This document shows, in pieces, positions 23,789 to 32,387 of a DNA stretch of 42,745 nt. Position numbers and translations under genes: made by a program. Origin of the DNA: Bacteroidota bacterium. GTDB taxonomy: Bacteria > Bacteroidota > Bacteroidia > Palsa-948. Where the stretch lies: NCBI GenBank assembly GCA_016213435.1, contig JACRAL010000160.1, positions 1 to 42,745 on the forward strand. Direction: 5' to 3'. A model generated the notes under the pieces. The model worked only from the letters and a program-made list of their open reading frames with translations. It made no database searches and was not told the DNA's origin. Position 1 is the stretch's first letter; every line of letters begins with the position of its first letter.

Positions 23789-25426
23789 ATGAAAACGAGC
23801 AAATCGAAAAAGTTAATTCTTCTGATTGCTTCCTTCCTTCTTGTGGCAATCATTGTTTTCACCATACCCGCGTGTGTAAAGGATAATTTCAAATTTGATA
23901 AGATCGCAAAAACAGAATGGAATCCCAATATTGCTGTGCCCTTGGTGTATTCTTCGCTTACTGTGCAGGACATTATTACCAATGGAGATCGTCAGGGCGT
24001 TATTGTTGTGGGAAGCGATAATTTCTGCACCCTGATTTATAAAGGGAATTTATTTTCTCTTAAAGGAACTGATCTGATACAAATCCCGGACCAGACCCCG
24101 CCCTCTAGTTCTGCTTCTCTCAGTCCTGCGCAAATTGCAGCTCTTTCTACTTTGGGTACTGTTACGGCATCCTATAGTCAAACGGTAGCTTTTAATTCTG
24201 GAACAACCAAAATTGATTCTGTTAGTTTTAAAAGCGGGAGTCTTGACATTTCGCTAAGCTCCGACTTTAAATTCAGCGGGCAGATAACATTTAAAATACC
24301 TGCTGCTAAAAAGAATGGAGTTTCTTTTTCTCAAACCCTGCCCTTCACTTATACCGGAACTGTTCCGGTTACTGCCGTTGCAAACTACGATCTTACAGGA
24401 TACACGTTTGATATGACCCTTGGAGGAACTACCAATAATCAGTTTGTAGTGAATTATGATGTAACGCTTACAGGTTCGGGCACGCCCTTGGCTTCGGATA
24501 TGATCACGTTAAGCCAATCCTTTAGCAACTTGAACTTTGATAAGATTTTCGGAGATATCGGGCAGTTGGCATTGTCGCCAGATCAGGATACTGTTGAGAT
24601 TTCTATTTTTAAAAGATCGCTGGGAACCGGCACTTTCACGCTGGTGAATCCATCGGTGAAAGTTATTATCTCCAACTCCTATGGTGTTCCCATTGCTGCC
24701 AGTCTTGCTCAACTGGACGGATATACTCCACCGGCAAGCGCTTACCCCATTACAGGTAGTCCTAATCCTCTGCCGATTCCCAGTCCCAATTTTTTCCAAA
24801 TAGGCCAAACCCTTAAAGATTCTTTTACATTAGATAAGAATAACAGCAACATTGTATCGGTAATTAATAACACTCCTAAAAATGTTATTTATAAAATAAA
24901 TTCATTGTCTAACCCGGGGGGACCTACACATAGCAATTTTGTAATTGACACCAGCCGTTTTAAAGTGGATATGGAAATTGACATGCCTCTTTATGGAACT
25001 GCTAAAGATTTTACGTTAATGGATACGCTGGATTTTACCATAGACATAGATATCTTTAATAATAATGTTGAATCTGCCTTATTCAGAATCTATAATTCAA
25101 ATGGTTTTCCTATTGATGTAGGAATGCAGGCCTATTTTATGGATAGCACTTATAAAAAGCTTGATTCCTTGGTAATTCCCAACCAGTTAATTCTGCAATC
25201 GGCTGTTGTTAATTCGGCAGGCATTGTGGTTTCGCCAACACAAAAAACGTATGATGCAGTGGTTAGCAAAGCGAGATGGGAAAACTTGAAGACATCAAAG
25301 TATATCATATTACAAGCAGTGGCAGCCGCCACCACCAATGGCGGTAATACCAATGTTAAAATTTATTCTACTTACAGATTAGATGTTAAACTTGGTTTGC
25401 AAGTGCAGTTCAAGACAAAAATATAA
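23789..25426 (+). CDS. large hypothetical lipoprotein
   Basis: 545 residues. The signal peptide ends FTIPAC, a plausible lipobox (lipidated Cys near residue 29), followed by VKDNFKFDKI. The mature part is rich in Ser, Thr, Asn and Gly, with alternating beta-strand patterns, and looks like a surface or periplasmic beta-sandwich protein. No catalytic motif and no T9SS sorting domain were seen. The sentence-like start W-N-P-N-I-A-V-P-L-V-Y is common in Bacteroidota lipoproteins of unknown role. It probably has its own promoter; a 21-bp tandem array follows it. Confidence 0.78.
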   Translation: MKTSKSKKLILLIASFLLVAIIVFTIPACVKDNFKFDKIAKTEWNPNIAVPLVYSSLTVQDIITNGDRQGVIVVGSDNFCTLIYKGNLFSLKGTDLIQIPDQTPPSSSASLSPAQIAALSTLGTVTASYSQTVAFNSGTTKIDSVSFKSGSLDISLSSDFKFSGQITFKIPAAKKNGVSFSQTLPFTYTGTVPVTAVANYDLTGYTFDMTLGGTTNNQFVVNYDVTLTGSGTPLASDMITLSQSFSNLNFDKIFGDIGQLALSPDQDTVEISIFKRSLGTGTFTLVNPSVKVIISNSYGVPIAASLAQLDGYTPPASAYPITGSPNPLPIPSPNFFQIGQTLKDSFTLDKNNSNIVSVINNTPKNVIYKINSLSNPGGPTHSNFVIDTSRFKVDMEIDMPLYGTAKDFTLMDTLDFTIDIDIFNNNVESALFRIYNSNGFPIDVGMQAYFMDSTYKKLDSLVIPNQLILQSAVVNSAGIVVSPTQKTYDAVVSKARWENLKTSKYIILQAVAAATTNGGNTNVKIYSTYRLDVKLGLQVQFKTKI

Positions 25427-25455
25427 GAGTCCTCTACCTCTTTAGTCGCTTACGC

Positions 25456-25665
25456 TGCCGTAATGAAGCATAATAAGATGGAAGGGAAGTGAAATCAGAT
25501 GGAAGAGAAGTAAACGCAGATGGGAGAGAAGTAAATACAGATGGGGGAGAAGTAACCCCAGATGGGAGAGAAGTAAATACAGATGGGGGAGAAGTAACCC
25601 CAGATGGGAATGAAGTAAATACAGATGGAAAGAGAGCAAAATCAGATGCGATAGAAGCATAATAT
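25456..25665. repeat. tandem array of ten 21-bp units
   Basis: Units begin GATGGGAGAGAAGTAAATAC and run head-to-tail without gaps. Units at 25519 and 25561 are identical, as are those at 25540 and 25582, so a 42-bp pair was duplicated. The two outermost units share GAAGCATAATA instead of the core. 21 bp is two helical turns and also seven codons; several frames stay open, giving heptapeptide repeats (SVFTSLP on the minus strand). It lies between the lipoprotein gene and an HTH-like gene. Protein coding here looks secondary. Confidence 0.9.
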
Positions 25666-25723
25666 GTTGTAGAAGCATCGTTGATTGATATTTTGGTTAA
25701 TCTTTGGTAAGAAAGATAAGCCC

Positions 25724-26098
25724 ATGAGTATTCACATAGGAAAGATAATAGATGAACATTTAGACAAACACAGGATTTCGCACCCTGCGTTTGCAAAGAT
25801 GATTGGAAAACACAAAAGCGGGATATGGCGGCTGTTTCTCAGGCAGCATCTGCACAGCGCATTGTTGTTGAAAATATCGGAACAACTCGGGCATAATTTT
25901 TTTCAATATTATGTTGCCGACTCGCAACAGGAAAACAGCAGGAAGGCAGAAGATAATACGAGGAGAGAAGAGGATAAAAAGAAAATAGAAGAATGGCAGC
26001 GTCAAACGCTTCAACTTCAAAAAGAAAACGAACGATTATTAACCGAAAACAATCTGCTCAAAGAAATGTTTGCCATGCTCAAAGGACACGAAAAGTAA
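25724..26098 (+). CDS. HTH-like DNA-binding protein with C-terminal coiled coil
   Basis: 124 residues from ATG 25724 (MSIHIGKIIDEHLDKH). Residues 1-60 have the layout of an XRE-type helix-turn-helix (KIIDEHLDKHRISHPAFAKM, then an arginine-rich recognition-helix region and LLLKISEQLGHNFFQYY). Residues 75-124 form a charged coiled coil (KKKIEEWQRQTLQLQKENER and on), suggesting dimerisation. Such proteins are frequent in Bacteroidota and their targets are mostly unknown. The 21-bp array directly upstream is a candidate binding region. It is followed after 18 bases by the OmpA-like gene, probably cotranscribed. Confidence 0.68.
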   Translation: MSIHIGKIIDEHLDKHRISHPAFAKMIGKHKSGIWRLFLRQHLHSALLLKISEQLGHNFFQYYVADSQQENSRKAEDNTRREEDKKKIEEWQRQTLQLQKENERLLTENNLLKEMFAMLKGHEK

Positions 26099-26116
26099 TT
26101 TATTGGTTTAAACAAA

Positions 26117-28741
26117 ATGACATCAAATAAAAATAAAGTTAGTCAAAAACCCTCCCTTTGGGAGGGTTGGGTGGGCTTCTTACTTTTAATTTCCCTGTTA
26201 ACCCAACATGCTTTATTCGCCCAGCAAGACCTTACTTTATATAATATAGAAGTGGTTCCGCAGCGCATGTATGCCAACCCGGCATTTAAACCTGCTTACA
26301 GCAGCGTGAACATCGGCTTGCCGCTCATTTCTTCGCAATACTTTAATTTCGGCAGCAGCGGCTTTAAATATTCCGATCTTATCAGGCACAGGGCAGATGA
26401 TTCCCTTTATGTGGATGTTGACAATCTGATAAAAAAATTAGGGAAAAAGAATTATTTTATTGCTGCTTACCGCACTGACCTTCTTTCATTCGGATTTCAG
26501 GTGAAGAAAAACTATTTCAGTTTTAATGCCACCGAGAAAGTAGATTCCCGTTTTCGTTATACCAAAGATCTGATGGAGCTTTTCTGGAAAGGCAATGGCG
26601 CTTTGATGGATAAGGACTTGAACCTGGGGTTTGGATTAAACTTGAGTCATTACCGCGAAGATGGTTTTGGCTTTGCCCGCCAAATAAATGATAAGCTTAC
26701 CATTGGAGGTAAGCTGAAATATCTTTATGGGATGGAAAATGTGTGGACCGAGAAATCGGATGTTACACTTAACACGGATTCAAAGTATTTTGCCATGACG
26801 GCAAAATCAAATGTCATCATCAATACTTCGATAGATACCAACGCCTTTAACAATTTCAGTGTTGCCAATTACGTTTTCAAAAAGAAGAACAGCGGAATGG
26901 GCATTGACCTCGGGGGCGTATATAAATACGATGATAAAATTACACTTTCGGCAAGTGTGGTTGATCTTGGCTTTATTCGCTGGAAAGATTCAACCACCAA
27001 TTATGAAAGCCGTAACCCTGAAGGATCGTTTACCTATCAGGGCATTGATCTTGAGCAATTCATCAAAGATCCTTTATTAACCATTGGAGATGCAATGAAT
27101 AAAACACGCGATTCTGTAACCAAAGCGCTAAAGATAGATACGCTTCATCATAGTTATACCACTTGGTTATCCACTCAAATATATCTTGGGGCAAATTATG
27201 TTGTTACAGAAAAAAGCAACGCGGGCTTTTTGTTTTACAGCCAGATATTTGATAAAGCCATCCATCCCGGTGTTGCATTATCCTATAACCAGCGATTGGG
27301 CAGATGGCTGGCTGCTTCGGCATCTTATTCCATTTACAATCGAAGTTTTACTAATGTGGGTTTAGGATTAGCGCTTAATGGCGGGCCGCTTCAATTGTAT
27401 ATTGTAAGCGATAATATTTTTGGTGGAATCTTAGCAAAAGTAGGAGATCAGCTATATCACGTTGTCCCTATATATGCAAAAAACGCAAACATTCATTTTG
27501 GTATTAACCTCACATTTGGCCGAAAATCTTTAGATAAAGATAAAGACGGGATTCCGGATAAAGACGATGCGTGCCCTGATATTAAGGGATTAAAAGAATT
27601 CAAAGGATGTCCTGATCGCGATGGCGATCATATTCCGGATAACATGGATGAGTGCCCTGATCAACCCGGTTTACCGCAATTCAACGGCTGTCCCGATCGC
27701 GATAGTGATGGAATCATAGACAAAAATGATTCTTGTCCCGATGTTGCCGGAACAGTACAATTCAATGGCTGTCCCGATCAGGATGGCGATGGCATCATAG
27801 ATATAAAAGATTCATGCCCCGATGTTCCCGGAGTTCCCGAGTTCAATGGCTGTCCTGACAGGGATGGAGATAAGATAATTGACAAATTGGATTCATGCCC
27901 TGATGAAGCCGGCTTACCCAAATTGAACGGCTGCCCCGATAAAGATGGGGATGGAATAATTGACAAGCACGATCTGTGTCCGAATGAGCCGGGAAGCGCA
28001 GAAACTTTTGGCTGCCCTGATAAAGATGGCGATGGAGTGGTAGACAAAGAAGATCGCTGCCCCGATAAAGCCGGTCCTAAAGAAAATGACGGATGTCCGC
28101 TTGCAAGACTCCACTTGATCGATGAAAAGGGAAATATTATTGCAACGGCTGTTATAGGTAAAGATGGTAAATTCAATTTCGCTAAATTGCCCACCGATGA
28201 AAGGGTTCTTTTAAAATTAGAATCTTACGATGTGCTCATGGTAAATGAAATAGCTGTTGAATCCGGAACTTTAGTGCATATGGCCCGCAGAGGAGTGGAT
28301 GGGTACTTTCGTTTCGATAAACTAAGTGCCGAAGAAAATAAGGTGGGAAAACTGGACATGCCGGATATTCAGATCAGACTGAAAGCAGAGGAAGCACTCA
28401 CGGTGAAGAGTGCAATGGAAAATCTGGAGTTTGATTATGGGAAAGCTGGTATCCGCACTACTTCAAATACAGGACTCGATCAACTTACTGACCTGATGAA
28501 AAAAAATCCGACATGGAGACTGAAACTTTCCGGACATACGGATAATGTTTCATCTCTGAAATTTAATATGGAGCTTTCCAAGAAACGTGTAGAGTCAGTA
28601 AAGAAATATTTAGTGAGCAAAGGAATTTCTGAACAGAGAGTCATCCTCAAGTGGTACGGACCCAATAAGCCCATTGCGCCAAACACTACGGAAGAAGGGA
28701 AGCAGAAAAATCGAAGGGTGGAATTCCTTATCATACAATAA
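26117..28741 (+). CDS. outer membrane protein: DUF5723-like barrel, TSP3 repeats, OmpA domain
   Basis: 874 residues. The signal region contains KPSLWEGWVG, encoded by an inserted palindrome, before the hydrophobic core FLLLISLLTQHALFAQQ. Residues about 40-470 form a beta-barrel (starting LYNIEVVPQRMYANPAFKPA) like DUF5723 proteins. Residues about 473-660 carry seven thrombospondin type 3 calcium-binding repeats (DKDGDGIIDK, then CPD...GCP). A short carboxypeptidase-regulatory-like segment follows. The end is an OmpA peptidoglycan-binding domain (LSGHTDNVSSLKFNMELSKK, NRRVEFLI). It should tie the outer membrane to the cell wall. Confidence 0.9.
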   Translation: MTSNKNKVSQKPSLWEGWVGFLLLISLLTQHALFAQQDLTLYNIEVVPQRMYANPAFKPAYSSVNIGLPLISSQYFNFGSSGFKYSDLIRHRADDSLYVDVDNLIKKLGKKNYFIAAYRTDLLSFGFQVKKNYFSFNATEKVDSRFRYTKDLMELFWKGNGALMDKDLNLGFGLNLSHYREDGFGFARQINDKLTIGGKLKYLYGMENVWTEKSDVTLNTDSKYFAMTAKSNVIINTSIDTNAFNNFSVANYVFKKKNSGMGIDLGGVYKYDDKITLSASVVDLGFIRWKDSTTNYESRNPEGSFTYQGIDLEQFIKDPLLTIGDAMNKTRDSVTKALKIDTLHHSYTTWLSTQIYLGANYVVTEKSNAGFLFYSQIFDKAIHPGVALSYNQRLGRWLAASASYSIYNRSFTNVGLGLALNGGPLQLYIVSDNIFGGILAKVGDQLYHVVPIYAKNANIHFGINLTFGRKSLDKDKDGIPDKDDACPDIKGLKEFKGCPDRDGDHIPDNMDECPDQPGLPQFNGCPDRDSDGIIDKNDSCPDVAGTVQFNGCPDQDGDGIIDIKDSCPDVPGVPEFNGCPDRDGDKIIDKLDSCPDEAGLPKLNGCPDKDGDGIIDKHDLCPNEPGSAETFGCPDKDGDGVVDKEDRCPDKAGPKENDGCPLARLHLIDEKGNIIATAVIGKDGKFNFAKLPTDERVLLKLESYDVLMVNEIAVESGTLVHMARRGVDGYFRFDKLSAEENKVGKLDMPDIQIRLKAEEALTVKSAMENLEFDYGKAGIRTTSNTGLDQLTDLMKKNPTWRLKLSGHTDNVSSLKFNMELSKKRVESVKKYLVSKGISEQRVILKWYGPNKPIAPNTTEEGKQKNRRVEFLIIQ
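26150..26175. repeat. C/G-rich palindromic element in the signal peptide of the OmpA-like gene
   Basis: Perfect hairpin CCCTCCC TTT GGGAGGG followed by the tail TTGGGTGGG. Translated in frame as PSLWEGWVG. Confidence 0.85.
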
Positions 28742-28761
28742 TTCAAATAATTTATCGACTA

Positions 28762-28797
28762 TCTTCTCTTGAATGAGAGAAGACAATGACGGATGGG
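28762..28797. repeat. hairpin between convergent genes, probable palindromic-family member
   Basis: Stem TCTTCTCT / AGAGAAGA with a 6-base loop. Read on the minus strand, a CCCATCC tail precedes it, as in the other C/G-rich elements. It may serve as a weak terminator for either convergent gene, but no T-run follows. Confidence 0.45.
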
Positions 28798-28800
28798 TTT

Positions 28801-29439
28801 TTATTTCGCAAACTCCATCACACAAGTCCATTTCTCTTTTTTGTGGGGCTGAATGGAAACACCAACGTATTTCAGATTTTTTTCCATAATATTTTTGCGG
28901 TGTTCAATGGTTGCTTGTCCTTCATCTATGAGCTGGTGAATGACGATTAACAAAGCATCCTGATTTTCATAATCGCAATTTTCGGCTGTAGAAGCATAAA
29001 TGCCTTTGAACTTCTTCATACGGAACTCATAGCTTTTCCCATCGGAAGTAAAGTGTCCTAGATTCCCTTTTTTTCCGGTGTCTTTCGCATGGTCAACGGC
29101 TTCCTCTGTCAGATCCTGTTTTATGCTGAGCGCTTCCATGGGCTTATACTTTGTGGTAAGATCATTAAAAAGGGAACGGGTGAAAGAGGTTGCGCTGGTT
29201 TTGGTGGAGTCCATGTATTTTTGAAAATATGTTTTGGCAAACAGATCGGGTTTGAGGCGTGCCAGATTCAGATAGTAAACCACCTTTTTTTCTTCGGCAG
29301 TATAACCAGTTTCGTTTTTTGCAGTGTTTGCTTTTTCAAGTGTTGCCGCATCCCATTTCTCAAAGGGGTAATCGCCAATAGGGTTGTTAAAAGAAAAGAG
29401 AAGTGTTATTGCTGAGAGGAGGAAGATTGTTTTTTTCAT
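28801..29439 (-). CDS. secreted CAP-domain (SCP/PR1-like) protein
   Basis: 212 residues with the signal peptide MKKTIFLLSAITLLFSFNNP. The CAP domain covers most of the chain: helix KVVYYLNLARLKPDLFA, HAKDTGKKGNLGHFTSDGKS with the conserved His, the AENCDY motif, a second His in IEHRKNIMEKNLKYVGVSI and the end strand WTCVMEFA. CAP proteins are extracellular; some bind lipids or are proteases, and the activity here is unknown. It is monocistronic, converging with the OmpA-like gene, with a palindromic repeat just upstream of its start. Confidence 0.88.
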   Translation of the reverse strand: MKKTIFLLSAITLLFSFNNPIGDYPFEKWDAATLEKANTAKNETGYTAEEKKVVYYLNLARLKPDLFAKTYFQKYMDSTKTSATSFTRSLFNDLTTKYKPMEALSIKQDLTEEAVDHAKDTGKKGNLGHFTSDGKSYEFRMKKFKGIYASTAENCDYENQDALLIVIHQLIDEGQATIEHRKNIMEKNLKYVGVSIQPHKKEKWTCVMEFAK

Positions 29440-29455
29440 AATGTCTTTTTTTTAT

Positions 29456-29541
29456 CGTCATTGCGAGGAATCACGCTTCGGGATGACAAAGCAATCTCCC
29501 AAAGAGTTCTGAGAGATTGCTTCGCTTTGCTCGCAATGACG
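29456..29541. repeat. dispersed palindromic repeat, TCATTGCGAG family, copy 3
   Basis: Starts CGTCATTGCGAGGAATCACG and ends GCTTTGCTCGCAATGACG, with inner arms GCAATCTC / GAGATTGC. It lies between the CAP gene start and the SDR gene end. Confidence 0.9.
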
Positions 29542-29625
29542 GTTTGCAATAACGATTCTTTTGAATATACTTTTTCGCTATCCACAAATGTATAAACTAC
29601 TATCAATTCGGAACTTCGTCAGTAT

Positions 29626-30378
29626 TTATTTTCTATGTACCACATACGCATTTGCCTGCGCGGTGGCGGTGATCACCACATCGCTGATATTTACATGAGC
29701 AGGGCGTGATGCAGCCCAGTAAATAGTTTCGGCAATGTCTTCTGCTGAAAGAGGTTTAATATTTGCGTACGTTTTTTGAGCACGTTCAGCATCTCCATGG
29801 AAACGTACCAGTGAGAATTCTGTTTCAACCATTCCGGGAGCGATATTAGTTACACGGATTCCGTGTTGTACCATGTCGATGCGCATTGCTTTGCTGAGTG
29901 CATCCACAGCAAATTTTGTGGCGCAATACACATTTCCATTCGGATAAACTTGTTTTCCTGCAAGCGAAGCAATGTTGATGATGTGTCCTTTGTTTTTTGC
30001 GATCAGCAGGGGAGCGATATGACGCGTCATGTAAAGCAATCCTTTGATGTTCGTGTCGATCATGACCTCCCAATCATCAATATTTCCTTCCTGGATGGTA
30101 CTTAGACCGGAAGCAAGACCGGCATTGTTAAGAAGGAGGTCAATATTTCTCCATTCGCCTTTTATGCTGTCAATATTTTTTACAACATTTTTCAGATTTC
30201 GTACATCAAAGTTCAGCGTGAGAGGTTTAATCTTGTATTTTTTTTGCAAATCAGAAGCAATTGCATCCAGCCTGTCTTTTCGCCTTCCTGTGAGAATCAG
30301 ATCCCATCCGTTTTTTGCAAAGATATCTGCCGATGCTTTGCCGATTCCGGATGTTGCGCCTGTGATGAGTGCTACCAT
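29626..30378 (-). CDS. short-chain dehydrogenase, YdfG-like
   Basis: 250 residues, complete classical SDR: cofactor motif TGATSGIG (7-14), GRR after the second strand (NADP preference), NNAGLASGL, catalytic Ser in NIASLAGK, and YCATK with Tyr and Lys. The C-terminal block ETEFSLVRFHGDAERAQKTY is characteristic of YdfG-type NADP-dependent 3-hydroxy acid / L-allo-threonine dehydrogenases. It lies downstream of the permease gene with an 11-base gap, so an amino-acid uptake and oxidation pair is possible. Confidence 0.9.
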   Translation of the reverse strand: MVALITGATSGIGKASADIFAKNGWDLILTGRRKDRLDAIASDLQKKYKIKPLTLNFDVRNLKNVVKNIDSIKGEWRNIDLLLNNAGLASGLSTIQEGNIDDWEVMIDTNIKGLLYMTRHIAPLLIAKNKGHIINIASLAGKQVYPNGNVYCATKFAVDALSKAMRIDMVQHGIRVTNIAPGMVETEFSLVRFHGDAERAQKTYANIKPLSAEDIAETIYWAASRPAHVNISDVVITATAQANAYVVHRK

Positions 30379-30389
30379 AGAACAAATTT

Positions 30390-32054
30390 TTAGTTTGATT
30401 TGTTTAACTTACTTTTATGATAACCATAGCTGAAATACACTGCCAGTCCGATAAGCAGCCATAGTAAAAACCATCTCCAGCTTTTCCCTTCAATATAAAT
30501 AAGCAGGTAACAGCAGGAAAGGAGCCCAAGGACAGGAATGAGAGAAAAGTTTTTGAGGAAAGAAAAAACTGCCATTCCTATGCAGATGAAGAAAAATATA
30601 ATTATAGGAATGTTTGAAGAAAAATTTCCGGAATCAAAATTGAAAAGATTATTCATAAATTCTTCATTGAAGATGAACAGAAGAGCAAACATGATAAGTA
30701 CGATCAGCGGTACAATAAATTTTGAGTTGATGTAAGGAAGTTTAAATTTCCCGGCAACTTTTGCATCGGTATTTCTGGGAAGCATGAGCACTCCACCGCA
30801 AACGAGCACGAAGGCAAATAAAGTACCAACGCTTGTAAAGTCGGTCATAAATTGCTGGTCGGTGAAAAAAATAGGAATAGCCACCACGATGCCTGTGATG
30901 ATGGTGGAGAATCCGGGCGTTTTATATTTCGGATGAATGGAAGAGAATTTTTTTGGAAGCAATCCATCGCGGCTCATGCTCATCCAGATGCGGGGTTGTC
31001 CCATCTGGAAAACAAGGAGCACACTGGTCATTGCAATTACCGCAACAATGGAAGTAATAAACAACATCCATTTCACTTCTTTTATTTTGAAAACTTCAGC
31101 AAGCGGATCGCTCACTCCGAGAAGTTTGTAAGATGCCATCCCGGTAAGAACAAGCGCCATGATGATATAAATCACTGTGCAAATGACAAGAGAATAGATC
31201 ATTCCTTTCGGCAGATCGCGTTGTGGATTTTCGCATTCTTCGGCAAGCGTTGAAACCGCATCAAAGCCGATGTAGGCGAAAAACACGCTTGAAACTCCGC
31301 CCATCACCCCGGTGAATCCGTTCGGCATAAAAGGAGTCCAGTTGTCAATGTCAACATAAAATGCTCCGACAATTATTACCAGGGCAACAATCGCAAGTTT
31401 AGTCATCACCATAATATTGCTTGCGTTGCGGGATTCTTTTACCCCGATAAACACCAGCCACGTGATGATTACATTAATGATGGTTGCCGGCAGGTCAAAA
31501 ATTATTCTAAGCCCTGAAATCTGAGGAGCGCTGGTCCATGCTATTGCTTTTGCTCCCTCAATATGATTTAAGAATGCCTGATGAGATTCTTTGTAATTCG
31601 TAGTGAGCCATTCAGGAATGTGCAGCCCGAATCCTGTGATGAGATTGGTGAAATAACTGCTCCATGAAAATGCAACCACCACATTTCCTATGGAATATTC
31701 CATCAGCAATGCCCACCCGATGATCCATGCAAACATTTCTCCGAAGGAAACATAGGCGTAGGTGTAAGCGCTTCCGGATACAGGAACGCGTGATGAAAAC
31801 TCCGCATAACATAAAGCAGTGAAGCCGCAAGCAACAGCGCAAATGATGAAAAGGAGAACCACTCCGGGTCCACCAGAAAAACAAGCATTACCGATTGTAC
31901 TGAAAGTGCCGGCTCCGATAATGGCAGCAATTCCGAAAAAGGTAAGATCACGTACTCTGAGAACTTTATGCAATGAGCCATGTCCTTCGGAATCATTTTC
32001 TTGTCCAAGAACCTTCTCCGCAGATTTTTTTCTGAATAGCTGGTTGAAATTCAT
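30390..32054 (-). CDS. APC-family amino acid permease
   Basis: 554 residues with about 12-14 membrane helices. TM1 has the substrate-backbone motif GIAAIIGAGTFSTIG, with SSRVPVSGSAYTYAYVSFGE after TM2 and FFAYIGFDAVSTLAEECENP in TM6, all typical of the cationic amino acid transporter (CAT) branch. Ends in extra hydrophobic segments (FIFNEEFMNNLF, then LIPVLGLLSCCYLLIYI). Substrate unknown. It is cotranscribed with the SDR gene. Start ATG at 32054 precedes a cytoplasmic NFNQLFRKKSAEKVLG segment. Confidence 0.93.
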   Translation of the reverse strand: MNFNQLFRKKSAEKVLGQENDSEGHGSLHKVLRVRDLTFFGIAAIIGAGTFSTIGNACFSGGPGVVLLFIICAVACGFTALCYAEFSSRVPVSGSAYTYAYVSFGEMFAWIIGWALLMEYSIGNVVVAFSWSSYFTNLITGFGLHIPEWLTTNYKESHQAFLNHIEGAKAIAWTSAPQISGLRIIFDLPATIINVIITWLVFIGVKESRNASNIMVMTKLAIVALVIIVGAFYVDIDNWTPFMPNGFTGVMGGVSSVFFAYIGFDAVSTLAEECENPQRDLPKGMIYSLVICTVIYIIMALVLTGMASYKLLGVSDPLAEVFKIKEVKWMLFITSIVAVIAMTSVLLVFQMGQPRIWMSMSRDGLLPKKFSSIHPKYKTPGFSTIITGIVVAIPIFFTDQQFMTDFTSVGTLFAFVLVCGGVLMLPRNTDAKVAGKFKLPYINSKFIVPLIVLIMFALLFIFNEEFMNNLFNFDSGNFSSNIPIIIFFFICIGMAVFSFLKNFSLIPVLGLLSCCYLLIYIEGKSWRWFLLWLLIGLAVYFSYGYHKSKLNKSN

Positions 32055-32387
32055 TTTAAATTTTGAGAGACGAACAAATGTAGAAAAATATCAGCCAAAG
32101 ATTTTCTTCAAGTTGTGAAATTGCGGAATAATTTTCCCACGCATCAAATTTATTACATTTGGTGTATGGGAAAGCGGATTTTAAATTCGGGGACTCAACG
32201 GTCGAGATTAGCAAATCTCGACCAACGCCACCTGAAAATAATTTTTAATGAAATGAAACATATTCAAAACAGCGGGGGCGAATAAAATTAGAAGTTGTTT
32301 CATTTATAATAAAGGCATTTATTTCAGTCATCAATCCAATATTCCATTTCAATAAGCTTTCCCTTGTTCAATTATACAGATGCTAAT
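32055..32387. other. intergenic, no gene seen; one small palindrome
   Basis: 333 A/T-rich bases with stops in all frames. The only structure found is the GGTCGAGATT hairpin at 32200-32223. Confidence 0.5.
32200..32223. repeat. GGTCGAGATT palindrome, copy 1
   Basis: Ten-bp arms GGTCGAGATT / AATCTCGACC around 4 bases. A second copy with the same arms lies at 33458-33481. Confidence 0.85.

Noticed and set aside
25434-25796. 120-residue minus-strand ORF with SVFTSLP heptad repeats
   Set aside because: The repeats follow from the 21-bp DNA array, whose length is a multiple of 3. The ORF also overlaps the start of the HTH gene. Kept as a repeat, not a gene.
27529-28110. Possible DNA tandem repeat in the OmpA-like gene
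   Set aside because: The similarity is explained by seven calcium-binding TSP3 protein repeats, diverged at DNA level.
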